A model generated the notes under the pieces. That model had not been told where the DNA came from, made no database searches, and was given only the letters and a program-made list of their open reading frames with translations. This document shows, piece by piece, positions 1-9,341 of a stretch of DNA of 64,000 bases; position 1 is the stretch's first letter; the number at the start of each line of letters is the position of its first letter. The position numbers and the translations under genes are program-made. Source of the DNA: Paenibacillus sp. FJAT-29882 (lineage in GTDB: Bacteria > Bacillota > Bacilli > Bacillales > DSM-1321); NCBI RefSeq assembly GCF_001510645.1, contig NZ_LMVB01000001.1:577854-641853 (forward strand), read 5' to 3'.

Positions 1-31
1 ATCTTGATGTATCACTTACGGAAATAGGGTT

Positions 32-178
32 CTGGCGCGACCCGAGGTGAAACTGGCGCGATTCGAGACGAAACTAGCGTGATTCGAGACGAAACTAGCG
101 TGATTCGAGACGAAACCGGCGCGAATCAAGGCGGAACCAGTCGCGATCAGAGGCAAGTCCGGAGCGCAAACTCGGATT
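32..178. repeat. 21-bp tandem repeat array (about 7 units)
   Basis: Seven consecutive 21-nt units can be laid out at 32, 53, 74, 95, 116, 137 and 158. The third and fourth are identical, with the core CTAGCGTGATTCGAGACGAAA broken only by the unit border, and the outer units are progressively diverged. The array is much richer in G and C than its surroundings. The period is a multiple of three, so both strands show open frames through it, but I see no ribosome binding site and treat these as by-products. It lies directly upstream of the pheS promoter. Confidence 0.85.
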
Positions 179-210
179 CCGGATCGAAAAGTTGTAGAAT
201 AAATTTGAAT

Positions 211-239
211 TTGAATCTCGGGTTGTTTTATATTATAAT
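211..239 (+). promoter_or_regulatory. SigA-type promoter of pheST
   Basis: A -35 box TTGAAT at 211-216 and a perfect -10 box TATAAT at 234-239 are separated by 17 bp. Transcription would start near 246, just before the T-box leader. Confidence 0.8.
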
Positions 240-261
240 TAAAGCTAAATTTCATAATGAA

Positions 262-517
262 AAAGACTATGACAGAGAAGAGTAGCATCGTATCATTCAT
301 TCAGGAAGAAAATGCCTTAGACTGCAAGCATTTTTATGATTATGTTGATGTGAATTCACCTCTTGAGTCGGCATCGGGATACAGATAAACCTGTTGAAAG
401 CTGCATCGGCAAAAAGCCGTTATCTGCAATGAAGTGAGTGCTTATTTTTATTGGCGCTAATAAGGGTGGTACCGCGATACATAAACCTCGTCCCTTTCTA
501 GGGATGGGGTTTTTTTG
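262..517 (+). promoter_or_regulatory. T-box leader (phenylalanine) of pheST
   Basis: The leader carries the T-box sequence AAGGGTGGTACCGCG at 462-476, followed by a terminator hairpin (CCTCGTCCCT pairing with AGGGATGGGG, 486-510) and a T run. A Stem I-like region begins near 265. A TTC triplet at 355-357 followed by A is the likely specifier codon, which fits Phe. Uncharged tRNA-Phe should favour the antiterminator and allow transcription of pheST. T-box control of pheST is established in Bacillus; the specifier position is my inference. Confidence 0.9.
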
Positions 518-550
518 TGTTTATTTTTAAACAATAAAGGAGGATATATG

Positions 551-1591
551 ATGCAGGAACGTTTACAAGAACTGCAAGCTGAAGCGTTGCAGAAGGTTGC
601 TGAAGCTTCTGAATTAAAGGAATTGAATGACATTCGTGTCGCATATTTAGGGAAAAAAGGACCAATCACGGAAGTGTTACGCGGAATGGGCAAGCTTTCA
701 GCTGAGGAACGCCCAAAAATGGGAGCGTTGGTGAATGTTGTCCGTGAAGAGATTGCCTCAAAAATCGAAGAAAAACAGCAGGTGCTTGAAGAGGCAGCTG
801 TCCATGCCAAACTAGCTGTTGAAAAAATTGATGTGACATTACCGGGACGTCCGGTTAATAAAGGAAATCATCATCCGTTGACGCGTGTCATTGAAGAAGT
901 GGAAGACTTATTTATCGGAATGGGCTACACGGTTGCGGAAGGTCCGGAAGTTGAAACAGACTTCTACAACTTTGAAGCGTTGAATTTACCAAAGAGCCAT
1001 CCAGCACGTGATATGCAAGATTCCTTCTATATTACAGAAGAAACATTGATGCGAACTCATACGTCTCCAGTGCAAGCAAGAACGATGGAGAAGCATAAAG
1101 GGCAAGGGCCGGTTAAAATTATCTGTCCGGGTAAAGTATATCGTCGTGATAATGATGATGCGACTCACTCGCATCAATTCATGCAAATTGAAGGACTAGT
1201 GATTGACGAAAACATCTCAATGAGTGATTTAAAAGGAACGCTTGAAGTGTTTGCCAAGCAAGTATTCGGCAAAGAACGGGAAATTCGTCTGCGTCCAAGC
1301 TTCTTCCCATTTACAGAGCCATCGGTTGAAATCGATATTTCTTGTAAAATTTGCGGCGGCAAAGGTTGCAGCGTTTGTAAAGGAACCGGCTGGATCGAAG
1401 TACTCGGTGGTGGAATCGTTCATCCGAATGTTTTGGAAATGGCAGGATTTGACTCGAAGAAATATTCTGGGTTTGCGTTCGGTATTGGTGTAGAGCGTAT
1501 TGCCATGTTGAAATACGGCGTAGACGATATTCGTCATTTCTACACAAATGATGTCCGTTTCCTAACTCAATTTAATCGCCACGAATCTTAA
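551..1591 (+). CDS. pheS: Phenylalanine--tRNA ligase alpha subunit
   Basis: This is the catalytic subunit of the alpha2beta2 enzyme that charges tRNA-Phe. It has an N-terminal coiled-coil region and a class II aminoacyl-tRNA synthetase core with the motif [19 protein letters not shown] and a C-terminal motif-3 segment [14 protein letters not shown]. The open frame reaches further upstream, but AAAGGAGG at 536-543 points to the ATG at 551 (7-nt spacing; 548 is possible), giving 346 aa against about 344 in B. subtilis. It is cotranscribed with pheT 26 bp downstream and controlled by the T-box leader. Confidence 0.97.
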   Translation: MQERLQELQAEALQKVAEASELKELNDIRVAYLGKKGPITEVLRGMGKLSAEERPKMGALVNVVREEIASKIEEKQQVLEEAAVHAKLAVEKIDVTLPGRPVNKGNHHPLTRVIEEVEDLFIGMGYTVAEGPEVETDFYNFEALNLPKSHPARDMQDSFYITEETLMRTHTSPVQARTMEKHKGQGPVKIICPGKVYRRDNDDATHSHQFMQIEGLVIDENISMSDLKGTLEVFAKQVFGKEREIRLRPSFFPFTEPSVEIDISCKICGGKGCSVCKGTGWIEVLGGGIVHPNVLEMAGFDSKKYSGFAFGIGVERIAMLKYGVDDIRHFYTNDVRFLTQFNRHES

Positions 1592-1617
1592 TAATTTATT
1601 TAAAGGAGGAGCAATCC

Positions 1618-4032
1618 ATGTTTGTTTCATATAAATGGCTGCAAGATTATGTCGATCTTTCTGGCATGACAGCAACAACGCTTTCAGATAAGATTACCAA
1701 AAGCGGCATCGAGGTTGAAGGAGTAGAAAAGAAAAGTGAAGGTCTTAAAGGGGTAGTCATTGGCCACGTACTAGAACGTGAACAGCACCCAAATGCCGAT
1801 AAACTAAATAAATGTTTAGTCGATGTTGGTGGTGAAAGCCCAGTTCAAATCATCTGCGGTGCGCCGAATGTTGATAAAGGACAAAAAGTGGCAGTCGCAA
1901 CGGTTGGGGCTGTGCTTCCAGGCAATTTCAAAATTAAGAAAGCGAAATTACGCGGTGAAGAATCGAACGGCATGATTTGTTCACTTCAAGAGCTTGGCAT
2001 TGAATCAAGATTGATTGCAAAAGATTATGCCACAGGAATTTTCGTCTTCCCGAATGATGTAGAAGTCGGCCAAGATGCGCTTAGTGTTTTAGGACTTGAC
2101 GATGAAGTACTGGAATTAGGCTTGACACCGAATCGTTCGGACTGTTTGAGCATGCTTGGTGTTGCTTATGAAGTAGGTGCCATCTTAGGTCGTGAAGTAA
2201 AATGGCCGGAAATCACCAAAGAAGCAAGCGCTGAAAAAGCAACAGATTTCATTCAAGTAAAAGTGGAAGCATCTGAAGATAATCCATTATACGTTGCGAA
2301 AGTCATTAAGGATGTGAAAATTGCACCATCACCACTTTGGATGCAAACACGCTTGATGGCAGCGGGCATTCGTCCACATAACAATGTCGTCGATATCACG
2401 AATTATATTCTACTTGAATACGGACAACCACTCCATGCATTTGATTATGATCGTCTAGGTTCAAAAGAATTAGTCATTCGTAAAGCGCATGCTGCTGAAA
2501 AAATTACGACATTAGATGATGTAGAACGTGAACTTGCAAGCGATCATCTTGTCATTACAAACGGAACAGAGCCAGTTGCGATTGCTGGTGTAATGGGTGG
2601 AGCGAATTCTGAGGTGCAGGACGATACAACAACCGTCATCATTGAAGCGGCTTATTTTGCTGGAACCGTTGTCCGTAAAGCATCAAAAGACCATGCGTTA
2701 CGCAGTGAATCAAGTGCTCGTTTCGAAAAAGGCGTCGACCCGAATCGCGTTCGCGAAGCGGGAGAACGTGCTGCACAGTTGATCAGCCAATATGCTGGTG
2801 GCACTGTGTTAGAAGGGTCTGTTGAAGTCGATACACTGACAATCGAACCAGCTGTCATTTCAATTACTCTTGAAAAAATTAATAAATTGCTCGGAACAAG
2901 CATGACGGTTTCTGAAGTCGAGTCGATCTTCACTCGTTTGCAATTCGGAGTTTCAGTAGATAATGAGACATTTACCGTAACTGTACCGACTCGTCGCGGT
3001 GATATTACGATCGAAGCCGATTTAGTTGAGGAAGCAGCTCGTATGTATGGCTATGATAATATCCCAACAACACTGCCAACTGGAACGGTTACACCAGGCC
3101 ATTTGACTGATTATCAGCAAAAACGCCGCAAAGCACGCCGTACGCTTGAAGGTGCTGGACTTTATCAAGCGATCACCTACTCATTAACAAGCAAGAATAA
3201 AGCGACTCAATATGCATTGGACGTTCGTGAGTCTGTTGCATTGGCGATGCCGATGAGTGAGGAACGTAGCCAGCTTCGCCTAAGCATTGTTCCTCAACTA
3301 TTGGAAGTCGTGAAATACAATAATGCCCGTCAGCTTGATTCACTAGCTCTTTATGAAATCGGTTCTGTCTTCTTGAAACAAGATGGAGAACAACTTCCTG
3401 AAGAACGCGAACATGTAGCTGGCGCGATAACAGGTCTATGGGAATCAAACCCATGGCAAGGCGAGAAAAAATCAGTTGATTTTTACGTAGCAAAAGGCGT
3501 GCTTGAAGCATTATTCGATACACTAGGATTGACAGAGCAAATCGATTACCGTCAATCTGAAAAAGAAGGCATGCACCCAGGACGCACGGCAGAAGTCTTA
3601 CTGAATGGCGATGTAATTGGCTTTGTCGGTCAAGTTCATCCAACAGTCCAAAAAGAACTTGACTTGAAAGAAACGTATGTTTTCGAGCTATCTTTCAAAG
3701 CGATGGCAGAAGCGGCTGTTGCACCGATCCAATACAGCGCAATCCCACGTTTCCCATCGATTACACGTGATATTGCCCTTGTTGTAGATGCAACAACCGT
3801 TGCGGGTGATATCCAAAAAATCATCGCAGAAGCAGGAGGGAAACTTCTTAAAGAAGTAAGTATCTTTGATTTATATGAAGGCGAACGCATGGAACCAGGT
3901 AAGAAATCTCTTGCGTATTCGTTGAAATATTTCGACCCAGAGCGCACGCTAACTGACGAAGATGTGACGAAAGCACATGAAAAAGTATTAGCAGCGGTGA
4001 AAGAAAAAGCTGGCGCTGAATTAAGAGGATAA
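1618..4032 (+). CDS. pheT: Phenylalanine--tRNA ligase beta subunit
   Basis: The 804-aa product matches the usual Bacillus length. It has an N-terminal tRNA-binding (EMAP-like) domain (about residues 40-150, with [10 protein letters not shown]), B3/B4 editing domain, B5 domain, and a C-terminal anticodon-binding ferredoxin-like domain that starts at about residue 710 ([16 protein letters not shown]). It pairs with PheS and carries the editing site that removes mischarged Tyr. A strong AAAGGAGG site precedes the ATG, and a terminator follows at 4038. Confidence 0.97.
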   Translation: MFVSYKWLQDYVDLSGMTATTLSDKITKSGIEVEGVEKKSEGLKGVVIGHVLEREQHPNADKLNKCLVDVGGESPVQIICGAPNVDKGQKVAVATVGAVLPGNFKIKKAKLRGEESNGMICSLQELGIESRLIAKDYATGIFVFPNDVEVGQDALSVLGLDDEVLELGLTPNRSDCLSMLGVAYEVGAILGREVKWPEITKEASAEKATDFIQVKVEASEDNPLYVAKVIKDVKIAPSPLWMQTRLMAAGIRPHNNVVDITNYILLEYGQPLHAFDYDRLGSKELVIRKAHAAEKITTLDDVERELASDHLVITNGTEPVAIAGVMGGANSEVQDDTTTVIIEAAYFAGTVVRKASKDHALRSESSARFEKGVDPNRVREAGERAAQLISQYAGGTVLEGSVEVDTLTIEPAVISITLEKINKLLGTSMTVSEVESIFTRLQFGVSVDNETFTVTVPTRRGDITIEADLVEEAARMYGYDNIPTTLPTGTVTPGHLTDYQQKRRKARRTLEGAGLYQAITYSLTSKNKATQYALDVRESVALAMPMSEERSQLRLSIVPQLLEVVKYNNARQLDSLALYEIGSVFLKQDGEQLPEEREHVAGAITGLWESNPWQGEKKSVDFYVAKGVLEALFDTLGLTEQIDYRQSEKEGMHPGRTAEVLLNGDVIGFVGQVHPTVQKELDLKETYVFELSFKAMAEAAVAPIQYSAIPRFPSITRDIALVVDATTVAGDIQKIIAEAGGKLLKEVSIFDLYEGERMEPGKKSLAYSLKYFDPERTLTDEDVTKAHEKVLAAVKEKAGAELRG

Positions 4033-4037
4033 TTGTA

Positions 4038-4077
4038 AACAAAGCAGCCTTCCGAATGAAGGCTGCTTTGTTGTTTT
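4038..4077 (+). terminator. Intrinsic terminator after pheT
   Basis: AACAAAGCAGCCTT pairs with AAGGCTGCTTTGTT around a short loop, followed by GTTTT. It closes the pheST transcript. Confidence 0.9.
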
Positions 4078-4342
4078 AAGGAAGGAGTTGTGCGTAACTA
4101 ATTACCCAAAATTGATTAGTAAAAGTAAAGGTGGATTATGAATATAGTTCGATGATGTATAATAAATTTTGATTAAAATCCTGTATTAATTTCCACTTTT
4201 TTTGTTCTGGTCGATGTTGTAAAACTCAAGGATGTTACTCTACAAAAGGGCATTTAATTGAGTAACGCTACGGAACTAAATAACATAATCTCCTTTGGGA
4301 GAAGTATGTTAAAATTCATAATAAACCAATTGGAGGTATATT
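4078..4342. other. AT-rich gap, no gene recognised
   Basis: No open frame with a ribosome binding site and no recognised RNA were found. The segment AAAGGTGGA near 4128 could pair weakly with TCCACTTTTTTT near 4194, so a second, weaker terminator is possible. Confidence 0.4.
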
Positions 4343-4888
4343 ATGTTTGTACATAAAATTGATGAGGACTTATCTTTAAAACTAATGGATATAAGAGATG
4401 GGGAAAAGGTCTTTGAATTAACAAATAATTCAAGAGAATATCTTAGAGAATGGCTTCCTTGGCTAAATACTACAACAAAACTTGAAGAAACAATAGAGTT
4501 TATCAAAATAACTTTAAAGGGTTTCGCTGAAAATAAGAGCTTGAATACAGTTATTTTATTTAAAGGGACAATTGTTGGAGTTGCAGGTTACAATAGCATA
4601 AATTGGTCAAACAAAACAGCATATATCGGTTATTGGCTTGGCGAAGAATACCAAGGAAATGGAATTATGACCAAGGTGGCGAAGGCCTTGACTGACTATG
4701 CTTTTACTGAGTTAAACCTTAATAAAGTTGAGATTAGGGCTGCGGTTGGTAATAAGAAAAGTAGAAGTATTCCTGAAAGATTAAACTTTGTAAATGAAGG
4801 ATCTATTAGACAAGCAGAATGGTTATATGACCATTATGTTGACCACGCTGTTTATGGGGTTTTGGCAGAAGAATGGATTAAAAAATAG
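4343..4888 (+). CDS. GNAT acetyltransferase, RimJ/RimL (YdaF-like)
   Basis: A 181-aa GCN5-related N-acetyltransferase. The acetyl-CoA binding region reads IGYWLGEEYQGNGIMT (about residues 94-110), with KVEIRAAVGNKKSRSIPERL downstream, a pattern shared with ribosomal-protein serine acetyltransferase-like proteins such as B. subtilis YdaF. The substrate cannot be told from sequence. TTGGAGG precedes the ATG. The gene is more AT-rich than its neighbours and, with the repeat element behind it, interrupts the usual pheT-rnhC junction, which suggests acquisition by transfer. Confidence 0.85.
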   Translation: MFVHKIDEDLSLKLMDIRDGEKVFELTNNSREYLREWLPWLNTTTKLEETIEFIKITLKGFAENKSLNTVILFKGTIVGVAGYNSINWSNKTAYIGYWLGEEYQGNGIMTKVAKALTDYAFTELNLNKVEIRAAVGNKKSRSIPERLNFVNEGSIRQAEWLYDHYVDHAVYGVLAEEWIKK

Positions 4889-4895
4889 ATAAACC

Positions 4896-5160
4896 TTTAT
4901 CCCGCATTAACGGGCAGTAAGATCCCCACCTCAAGGCTTAGAGGAATCGAAGAAGCGTAGGTGGGGGACAACTGCCCGTAAAAGCCCGATTGGTGAGATA
5001 CAGTGAAACTTACCTTTGTGGTCTTCAAAGGTTTAGTTGAACCAATCGGGTTCGTAGTGTCGCTTTACCGAAACGGAGTGGAGGTATTAGCGACACTAGA
5101 ACGGGACTAACAATCAGTGGGGGTTGAAGAAAGCCCCCACTGATTGAAGTTTCACTTTAT
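4896..5160 (+). mobile_element. Long variant of TTTAT-flanked repeat element
   Basis: The element is bounded by TTTAT at 4896-4900 and 5156-5160. Its ends and most of its body match the copies at 20004 and 32041, but about 110 bp is added between CCCGATTGGT and AACAATCAGTGGGG. The extra part forms its own stems: CCCGATTGGT with ACCAATCGGG, and TAGTGTCGCT with AGCGACACTA. It resembles the bcr1-type repeats described in the Bacillus cereus group (about 155 bp, TTTAT target duplication), judged from memory. Confidence 0.8.
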
Positions 5161-5288
5161 TATGTTAACGGGCTGTTAGTTGAAAAGAATTAATTGATTT
5201 TAAAACAGAGGTTATATTTAATAATTATTCCAGAAAAGGGTGCAATTGTTCAGCAACACAGGTAGAGAATGACCCACTTGAATATAAT

Positions 5289-5333
5289 TAAAAGCTTGTT
5301 TTGATCCATCTTTTTTCAAAACAAGCTTTTTCT
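5289..5333 (+). terminator. Intrinsic terminator upstream of convergent rnhC
   Basis: AAAGCTTGTTTTG (from 5290) pairs with CAAAACAAGCTTT, followed by TTTTCT. It would end rightward transcripts before the minus-strand rnhC gene. Confidence 0.8.
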
Positions 5334-5466
5334 ATTTGCTTTTTTATTTCAAGGTTACAGTAAAGGCTGAATAAAAAACAGTATGAATTGGTTCATATCT
5401 CCAGTGTGAATGAGTAAAATCTCAAAAATAAAAGGCCCAATCCTAAAAGCTGGGGACTACCCTCTA

Positions 5467-6414
5467 TTAATATTTCTTCCGATACAATGTCTTTGCTTTT
5501 TCCGTATTAGCAAAATGAACCTTCGTAAATTCATTCAACGCATCAATCCCTTTTTCATGAATAAGCCGTGCTGCTGCTTCATCTACTGCGTGGCCTGCGC
5601 CTTTGGGAATTTTGAATCCAGCTTTTTCACTCAATTTGTCAAAATGCTTCACAAATGCATAGCGTGCTAAAATGGAAGCCGCTGCAACACTAAGGTGAAT
5701 GCCTTCTGCTTTCGTGCTCAAATAAGTATTTTCCGCTTGAAACAGTTCTTGTCCCTTTAAATAGTTAAAAAACACATCGGGTTGGGCAAATTGGTCAATG
5801 AAAACAGCTTCTGCCTGTTCGGGTGAAATCTTATTAATGACATGTTTAATCGCTTGGTTGTGCAGTAAAGCTTTCATTTTTCCTTGTGACATGCCGCTAG
5901 CTTGCAAGGCATTGTACTTCGGATTGTCACATGTGAGCAGGGAAAATGGCACAACATCTTTAATCTGCTTGGCAATGTCAATGATTTGTGGATCTTTTAG
6001 ATTTTTCGAATCTTGAACGCCTAATTCTTTTAATAGGGCTAGCTGCTCTTTTTTTGCATAAACAGCGACGACCGTCATTGGCCCGAAGTAGTCGCCAGTG
6101 CCAACTTCATCAGAGCCGATTATAGACATGGTACTGATATGGGCAGGTGGTGAATAACGATGTTGGGTGACAGAAGTCTTTTTTTTAGCAGCAGGAATCG
6201 CAGCTTTTGCGTCGCTAGACCATTTCTTTGCTTCAACTTCTGCGGATGCACCTTGGAATAGGACCTTCCCCGACTTATAGGCAGTCACGGTACATTGCGC
6301 CGGTTTAGCCATAAAAATACTTCCCGGCGGTGTTTTATCAGATAGGGAAGTTTGGTAATGTCCCTTCATTTTGTTCATTTGAGCGGTGGAAAGCGTTAAT
6401 ACAACATTCGACAT
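5467..6414 (-). CDS. rnhC: Ribonuclease HIII
   Basis: Cleaves RNA in RNA-DNA hybrids. An N-terminal TBP-like substrate-binding domain (about residues 1-75) precedes the RNase HII-type fold, which begins with IIGSDEVGTGDYFGP and carries the acidic residues of the DEDD site. The open frame starts at a TTG at 6429, but GGAG nine bases before the ATG at 6414 gives MSNVVLTLS, matching the start of B. subtilis RnhC and giving 315 aa. The gene is divergent from zapA. Confidence 0.95.
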   Translation of the reverse strand: MSNVVLTLSTAQMNKMKGHYQTSLSDKTPPGSIFMAKPAQCTVTAYKSGKVLFQGASAEVEAKKWSSDAKAAIPAAKKKTSVTQHRYSPPAHISTMSIIGSDEVGTGDYFGPMTVVAVYAKKEQLALLKELGVQDSKNLKDPQIIDIAKQIKDVVPFSLLTCDNPKYNALQASGMSQGKMKALLHNQAIKHVINKISPEQAEAVFIDQFAQPDVFFNYLKGQELFQAENTYLSTKAEGIHLSVAAASILARYAFVKHFDKLSEKAGFKIPKGAGHAVDEAAARLIHEKGIDALNEFTKVHFANTEKAKTLYRKKY

Positions 6415-6650
6415 AAGTAAAGACTCCAATTCTTTATAGTTTTATATATGTAAGATCATTGTTTATTTTGTTTGTTAAGACCTACGAGCTCTTTCGCGTG
6501 CCTCCGCTTTTACTATTTCCAGCTCTAGGCACTATCTGCTCGCCATTTGCTTGTCACCGATAATCGGGCACCTTCCGCCTTTCTTGCTTTCATGACAGAA
6601 AACTTCATGATATGATAGAAATTAGGATTTTTCAGATTGGAGGCATCAGC

Positions 6651-6911
6651 TTGTCGAGTGAAAATAAAAATAGGATAACAGTTGATATATATGGACAGCA
6701 ATATACAATCGTGGGTGAGGAGAGTTCAGGCCATATTCGATTAGTTGCTTCGATGGTGGATGATAAGATGCGTGAGATCAACTCCAAGAATCCTTATTTA
6801 GATACAAGTAAGCTTGCTGTATTGACAGCTGTGAATGCTATGAATGATTATATAAAAATAAAAGACGAAATATACCAGCTAGAACTGGAATTAAAGAAAG
6901 TAAAGGACTGA
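6651..6911 (+). CDS. zapA: Cell division protein ZapA
   Basis: A small FtsZ-associated protein (86 aa) that helps bundle FtsZ protofilaments at the division site. The core [18 protein letters not shown] followed by a helical coiled-coil C-terminus is typical. GATTGGAGG at 6635-6643 selects a TTG start at 6651; the longer ATG frame from 6612 would be translated through the ribosome binding site. It is followed 4 bp later by cvpA. Confidence 0.93.
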   Translation: MSSENKNRITVDIYGQQYTIVGEESSGHIRLVASMVDDKMREINSKNPYLDTSKLAVLTAVNAMNDYIKIKDEIYQLELELKKVKD

Positions 6912-6915
6912 GTAC

Positions 6916-7461
6916 ATGTTAGACTTGGCGATTTTGGCCATTCTCTTAATTGGATTTTTAGTTGGTTTGAGACGGGGGTTCATTTTGCAGCTCATTCATT
7001 TGACGGGCTTTTTTGTCGCTTTTGTCGCGGCTTATACGTACTATGATGAACTCGCCCCGAAACTAACCTTATGGATTCCGTTCCCATCTATGAGCGGTGA
7101 TTCAGAAACAATGAATATGTTTATCGGTCAAGCAAACCTTGAAGAAGCTTATTACCGTGCAATTGCATTTGCGATCATCTTCTTCGCTACGAAGTTAGTT
7201 TGGCAGCTATTTGGCTCAATGTTGGACTTCATATCGAACCTACCAATCTTGAAGCAGTTGAATCGATGGGCTGGTGCGATTTTAGGTTTCGCTGAAGTAT
7301 ATCTTATCATGTTTATTCTATTATACATAGCTGCATTACTGCCAATGGCCAACGTTCAGGACGCGCTGAATGGCTCGTTCATGGCGGATCTCATCGTAAA
7401 AAATACCCCCTATCTTTCGGGGAAAGTAACAGAGTTGTGGTTTCAATATGTAGCTGCATAA
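6916..7461 (+). CDS. cvpA: CvpA family membrane protein (YshB)
   Basis: A 181-aa integral membrane protein with four or more hydrophobic segments and the family N-terminus LDLAILAILLIGFLVGLRRG. CvpA proteins are linked to colicin V production in E. coli; the role in Bacillus is not settled. It starts 4 bp after zapA, so the two are probably coupled. A 64-bp repeat begins at its stop codon. Confidence 0.88.
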   Translation: MLDLAILAILLIGFLVGLRRGFILQLIHLTGFFVAFVAAYTYYDELAPKLTLWIPFPSMSGDSETMNMFIGQANLEEAYYRAIAFAIIFFATKLVWQLFGSMLDFISNLPILKQLNRWAGAILGFAEVYLIMFILLYIAALLPMANVQDALNGSFMADLIVKNTPYLSGKVTELWFQYVAA

Positions 7462-7521
7462 AGTGAAACTTCTATCAGTGAGGTGTAGTTCCCCACTGAT
7501 GGTTAGTTGAACCGGAATAAA
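7458..7521 (-). repeat. Short derivative of the TTTAT element at the cvpA stop
   Basis: ATAAA at both ends (7458-7462 and 7517-7521) encloses GTGAAACTTC, a hairpin ATCAGTG...CACTGAT, and GGTTAGTTGAACC, which is the reverse complement of the right end of the full elements. The TAA of cvpA lies inside the left ATAAA. Confidence 0.75.
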
Positions 7522-7589
7522 GGCTGCAAGTTCTTTAGATGGCCTTGTGTCATCTTTTTTTAAGAATTCGCATTGGAAGGTGAGGAACC

Positions 7590-9308
7590 ATGTCAATCAA
7601 TAAAAAAGACATCATTAAACTATTAGAAAAAATAGCGATCTATATGGAGCTAAAGGGTGAAAACCCATTTAAGGTTTCAGCGTTTAGAAAAGCGGCAGCT
7701 GCACTTGAAACAGACGATCGAAGTTTATCATCCATAGATAATTTCACAGAATTGAGTGGAATTGGCAAAGGAACCGCTGCTGTTATTGAGGAATATATCA
7801 ATGAAGGGAAATCCACCGTATTAGAAGAACTGCAGGAACAGGTGCCAAAAGGATTGGTGCCATTGTTGCAACTTCCAGGACTTGGTGGCAAGAAAATTGC
7901 CAAGCTACACAAAGAACTGCAAATTCGGGATATACAAGAGCTGAAGGCAGCGTGTGAAGAGGGGAAAGTCCGCGGACTTACTGGGTTTGGCGCGAAGACA
8001 GAAGAAAAGATTCTTACCTCGATTGCTGAAGTAGGTTCCAGACCTGATCGTCTCCCACTTGCTTTCATGATGCCAATAGCAATGGATATTGAGACATCGC
8101 TTGAAAATATGACAGATATCATCCGTTTCTCGAGAGCTGGCAGCATCCGTCGCATGAGAGAGACGATTAAAGACATTGATTTCATTATTTCATCGAACAA
8201 CCCTGAGAAGGTGAAGGAACAACTACTTTCCTTGCCTGCCATTAAACATGTCATTGCAGCAGGTGATACGAAAGTGTCCGTAACACTTGATTACCAATAT
8301 GATGTGTCGGTGGATTTTCGGATTGTAACAGATGCTGAATTTATTACCACGCTGCACCATTTTACCGGATCGAAAGACCATAATGTGCGAATGCGTCAGT
8401 TAGCGAAAGACCGTGGCGAGAAAATTAGTGAATATGGCGTTGAAAATGTGGAGACAGGTGAGATTCTTACCTTTGATTCAGAAGAAGCCTTCTATGCCCA
8501 TTTCGATCTGCCGTTCATACCACCTGAAATTCGTGAAGATGGAACAGAAGTGGAAGGGTACACGGATAAAGAACCACTTGTTTCCCTTGGAGATATTAAA
8601 GGGGATCTCCATATGCATACAACCTGGAGTGATGGAGCTTATTCCATTGAAGAGATGGTTGAAGCGTGCCGTGCTAAAGGCTATACATATATGGCGATCA
8701 CCGATCATTCCCAATATTTAAAAGTTGCCAACGGATTAACAGCTGAACGATTACGGGAACAAAAAGAGATCATTCACGCTTTAAACGATAAATATGATGA
8801 TATTACTATCCTATCAGGAATCGAAATGGATATTTTGCCTGATGGATCTCTCGATTATGAGGATGAATTGCTTGCCGAAATGGATCTTGTCATTGCTTCG
8901 ATTCATTCGAGTTTTTCACAATCCAAAGAGAAGATCATGGAACGACTAAGAACCGCGATGGAAAATCCCCATGTGGATATCATTGCCCATCCAACAGGCC
9001 GTTTGATTGGGAAACGTTCTGGATATGAAGTCGATATGGACCAATTAATCGAACTCGCGGCAAAAACAAACACCGCACTAGAACTGAATGCCAATCCGAA
9101 TCGATTAGATCTTGCTCCTCCTTATTTAAGAAAAGCACAAGAGGCGGGCGTAACGATCGTGATTAATACGGACGCACATAATTTTGATATGCTTGAACAT
9201 ATGACAGTAGGCGTCTCTTCAGCGAAAAAGGGCTGGGTGAAACTTTCTTCCGTCTTAAACGTAAAAGAACCAGACGAACTACTTGCCTTTTTAAACAGAA
9301 ATGATTAA
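7590..9308 (+). CDS. polX: DNA polymerase/3'-5' exonuclease PolX
   Basis: A family X repair polymerase of 572 aa (B. subtilis YshC about 570). It has an N-terminal helix-hairpin-helix region (about residues 45-130), a nucleotidyltransferase domain with catalytic acids in IKDIDFIIS, and a C-terminal PHP phosphoesterase domain from about residue 338 with metal ligands in DLHMHTTWSDG. It acts in gap filling during base excision repair. GAAGGTGAGG precedes the ATG. Confidence 0.95.
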   Translation: MSINKKDIIKLLEKIAIYMELKGENPFKVSAFRKAAAALETDDRSLSSIDNFTELSGIGKGTAAVIEEYINEGKSTVLEELQEQVPKGLVPLLQLPGLGGKKIAKLHKELQIRDIQELKAACEEGKVRGLTGFGAKTEEKILTSIAEVGSRPDRLPLAFMMPIAMDIETSLENMTDIIRFSRAGSIRRMRETIKDIDFIISSNNPEKVKEQLLSLPAIKHVIAAGDTKVSVTLDYQYDVSVDFRIVTDAEFITTLHHFTGSKDHNVRMRQLAKDRGEKISEYGVENVETGEILTFDSEEAFYAHFDLPFIPPEIREDGTEVEGYTDKEPLVSLGDIKGDLHMHTTWSDGAYSIEEMVEACRAKGYTYMAITDHSQYLKVANGLTAERLREQKEIIHALNDKYDDITILSGIEMDILPDGSLDYEDELLAEMDLVIASIHSSFSQSKEKIMERLRTAMENPHVDIIAHPTGRLIGKRSGYEVDMDQLIELAAKTNTALELNANPNRLDLAPPYLRKAQEAGVTIVINTDAHNFDMLEHMTVGVSSAKKGWVKLSSVLNVKEPDELLAFLNRND

Positions 9309-9341
9309 TTGACGCACATGAAAAGGGAGGACTATAACTCC

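Noticed and set aside
79..285. Open frames on both strands through the 21-bp repeats
   Set aside because: The period is divisible by three, so open frames arise automatically; no ribosome binding site is present.
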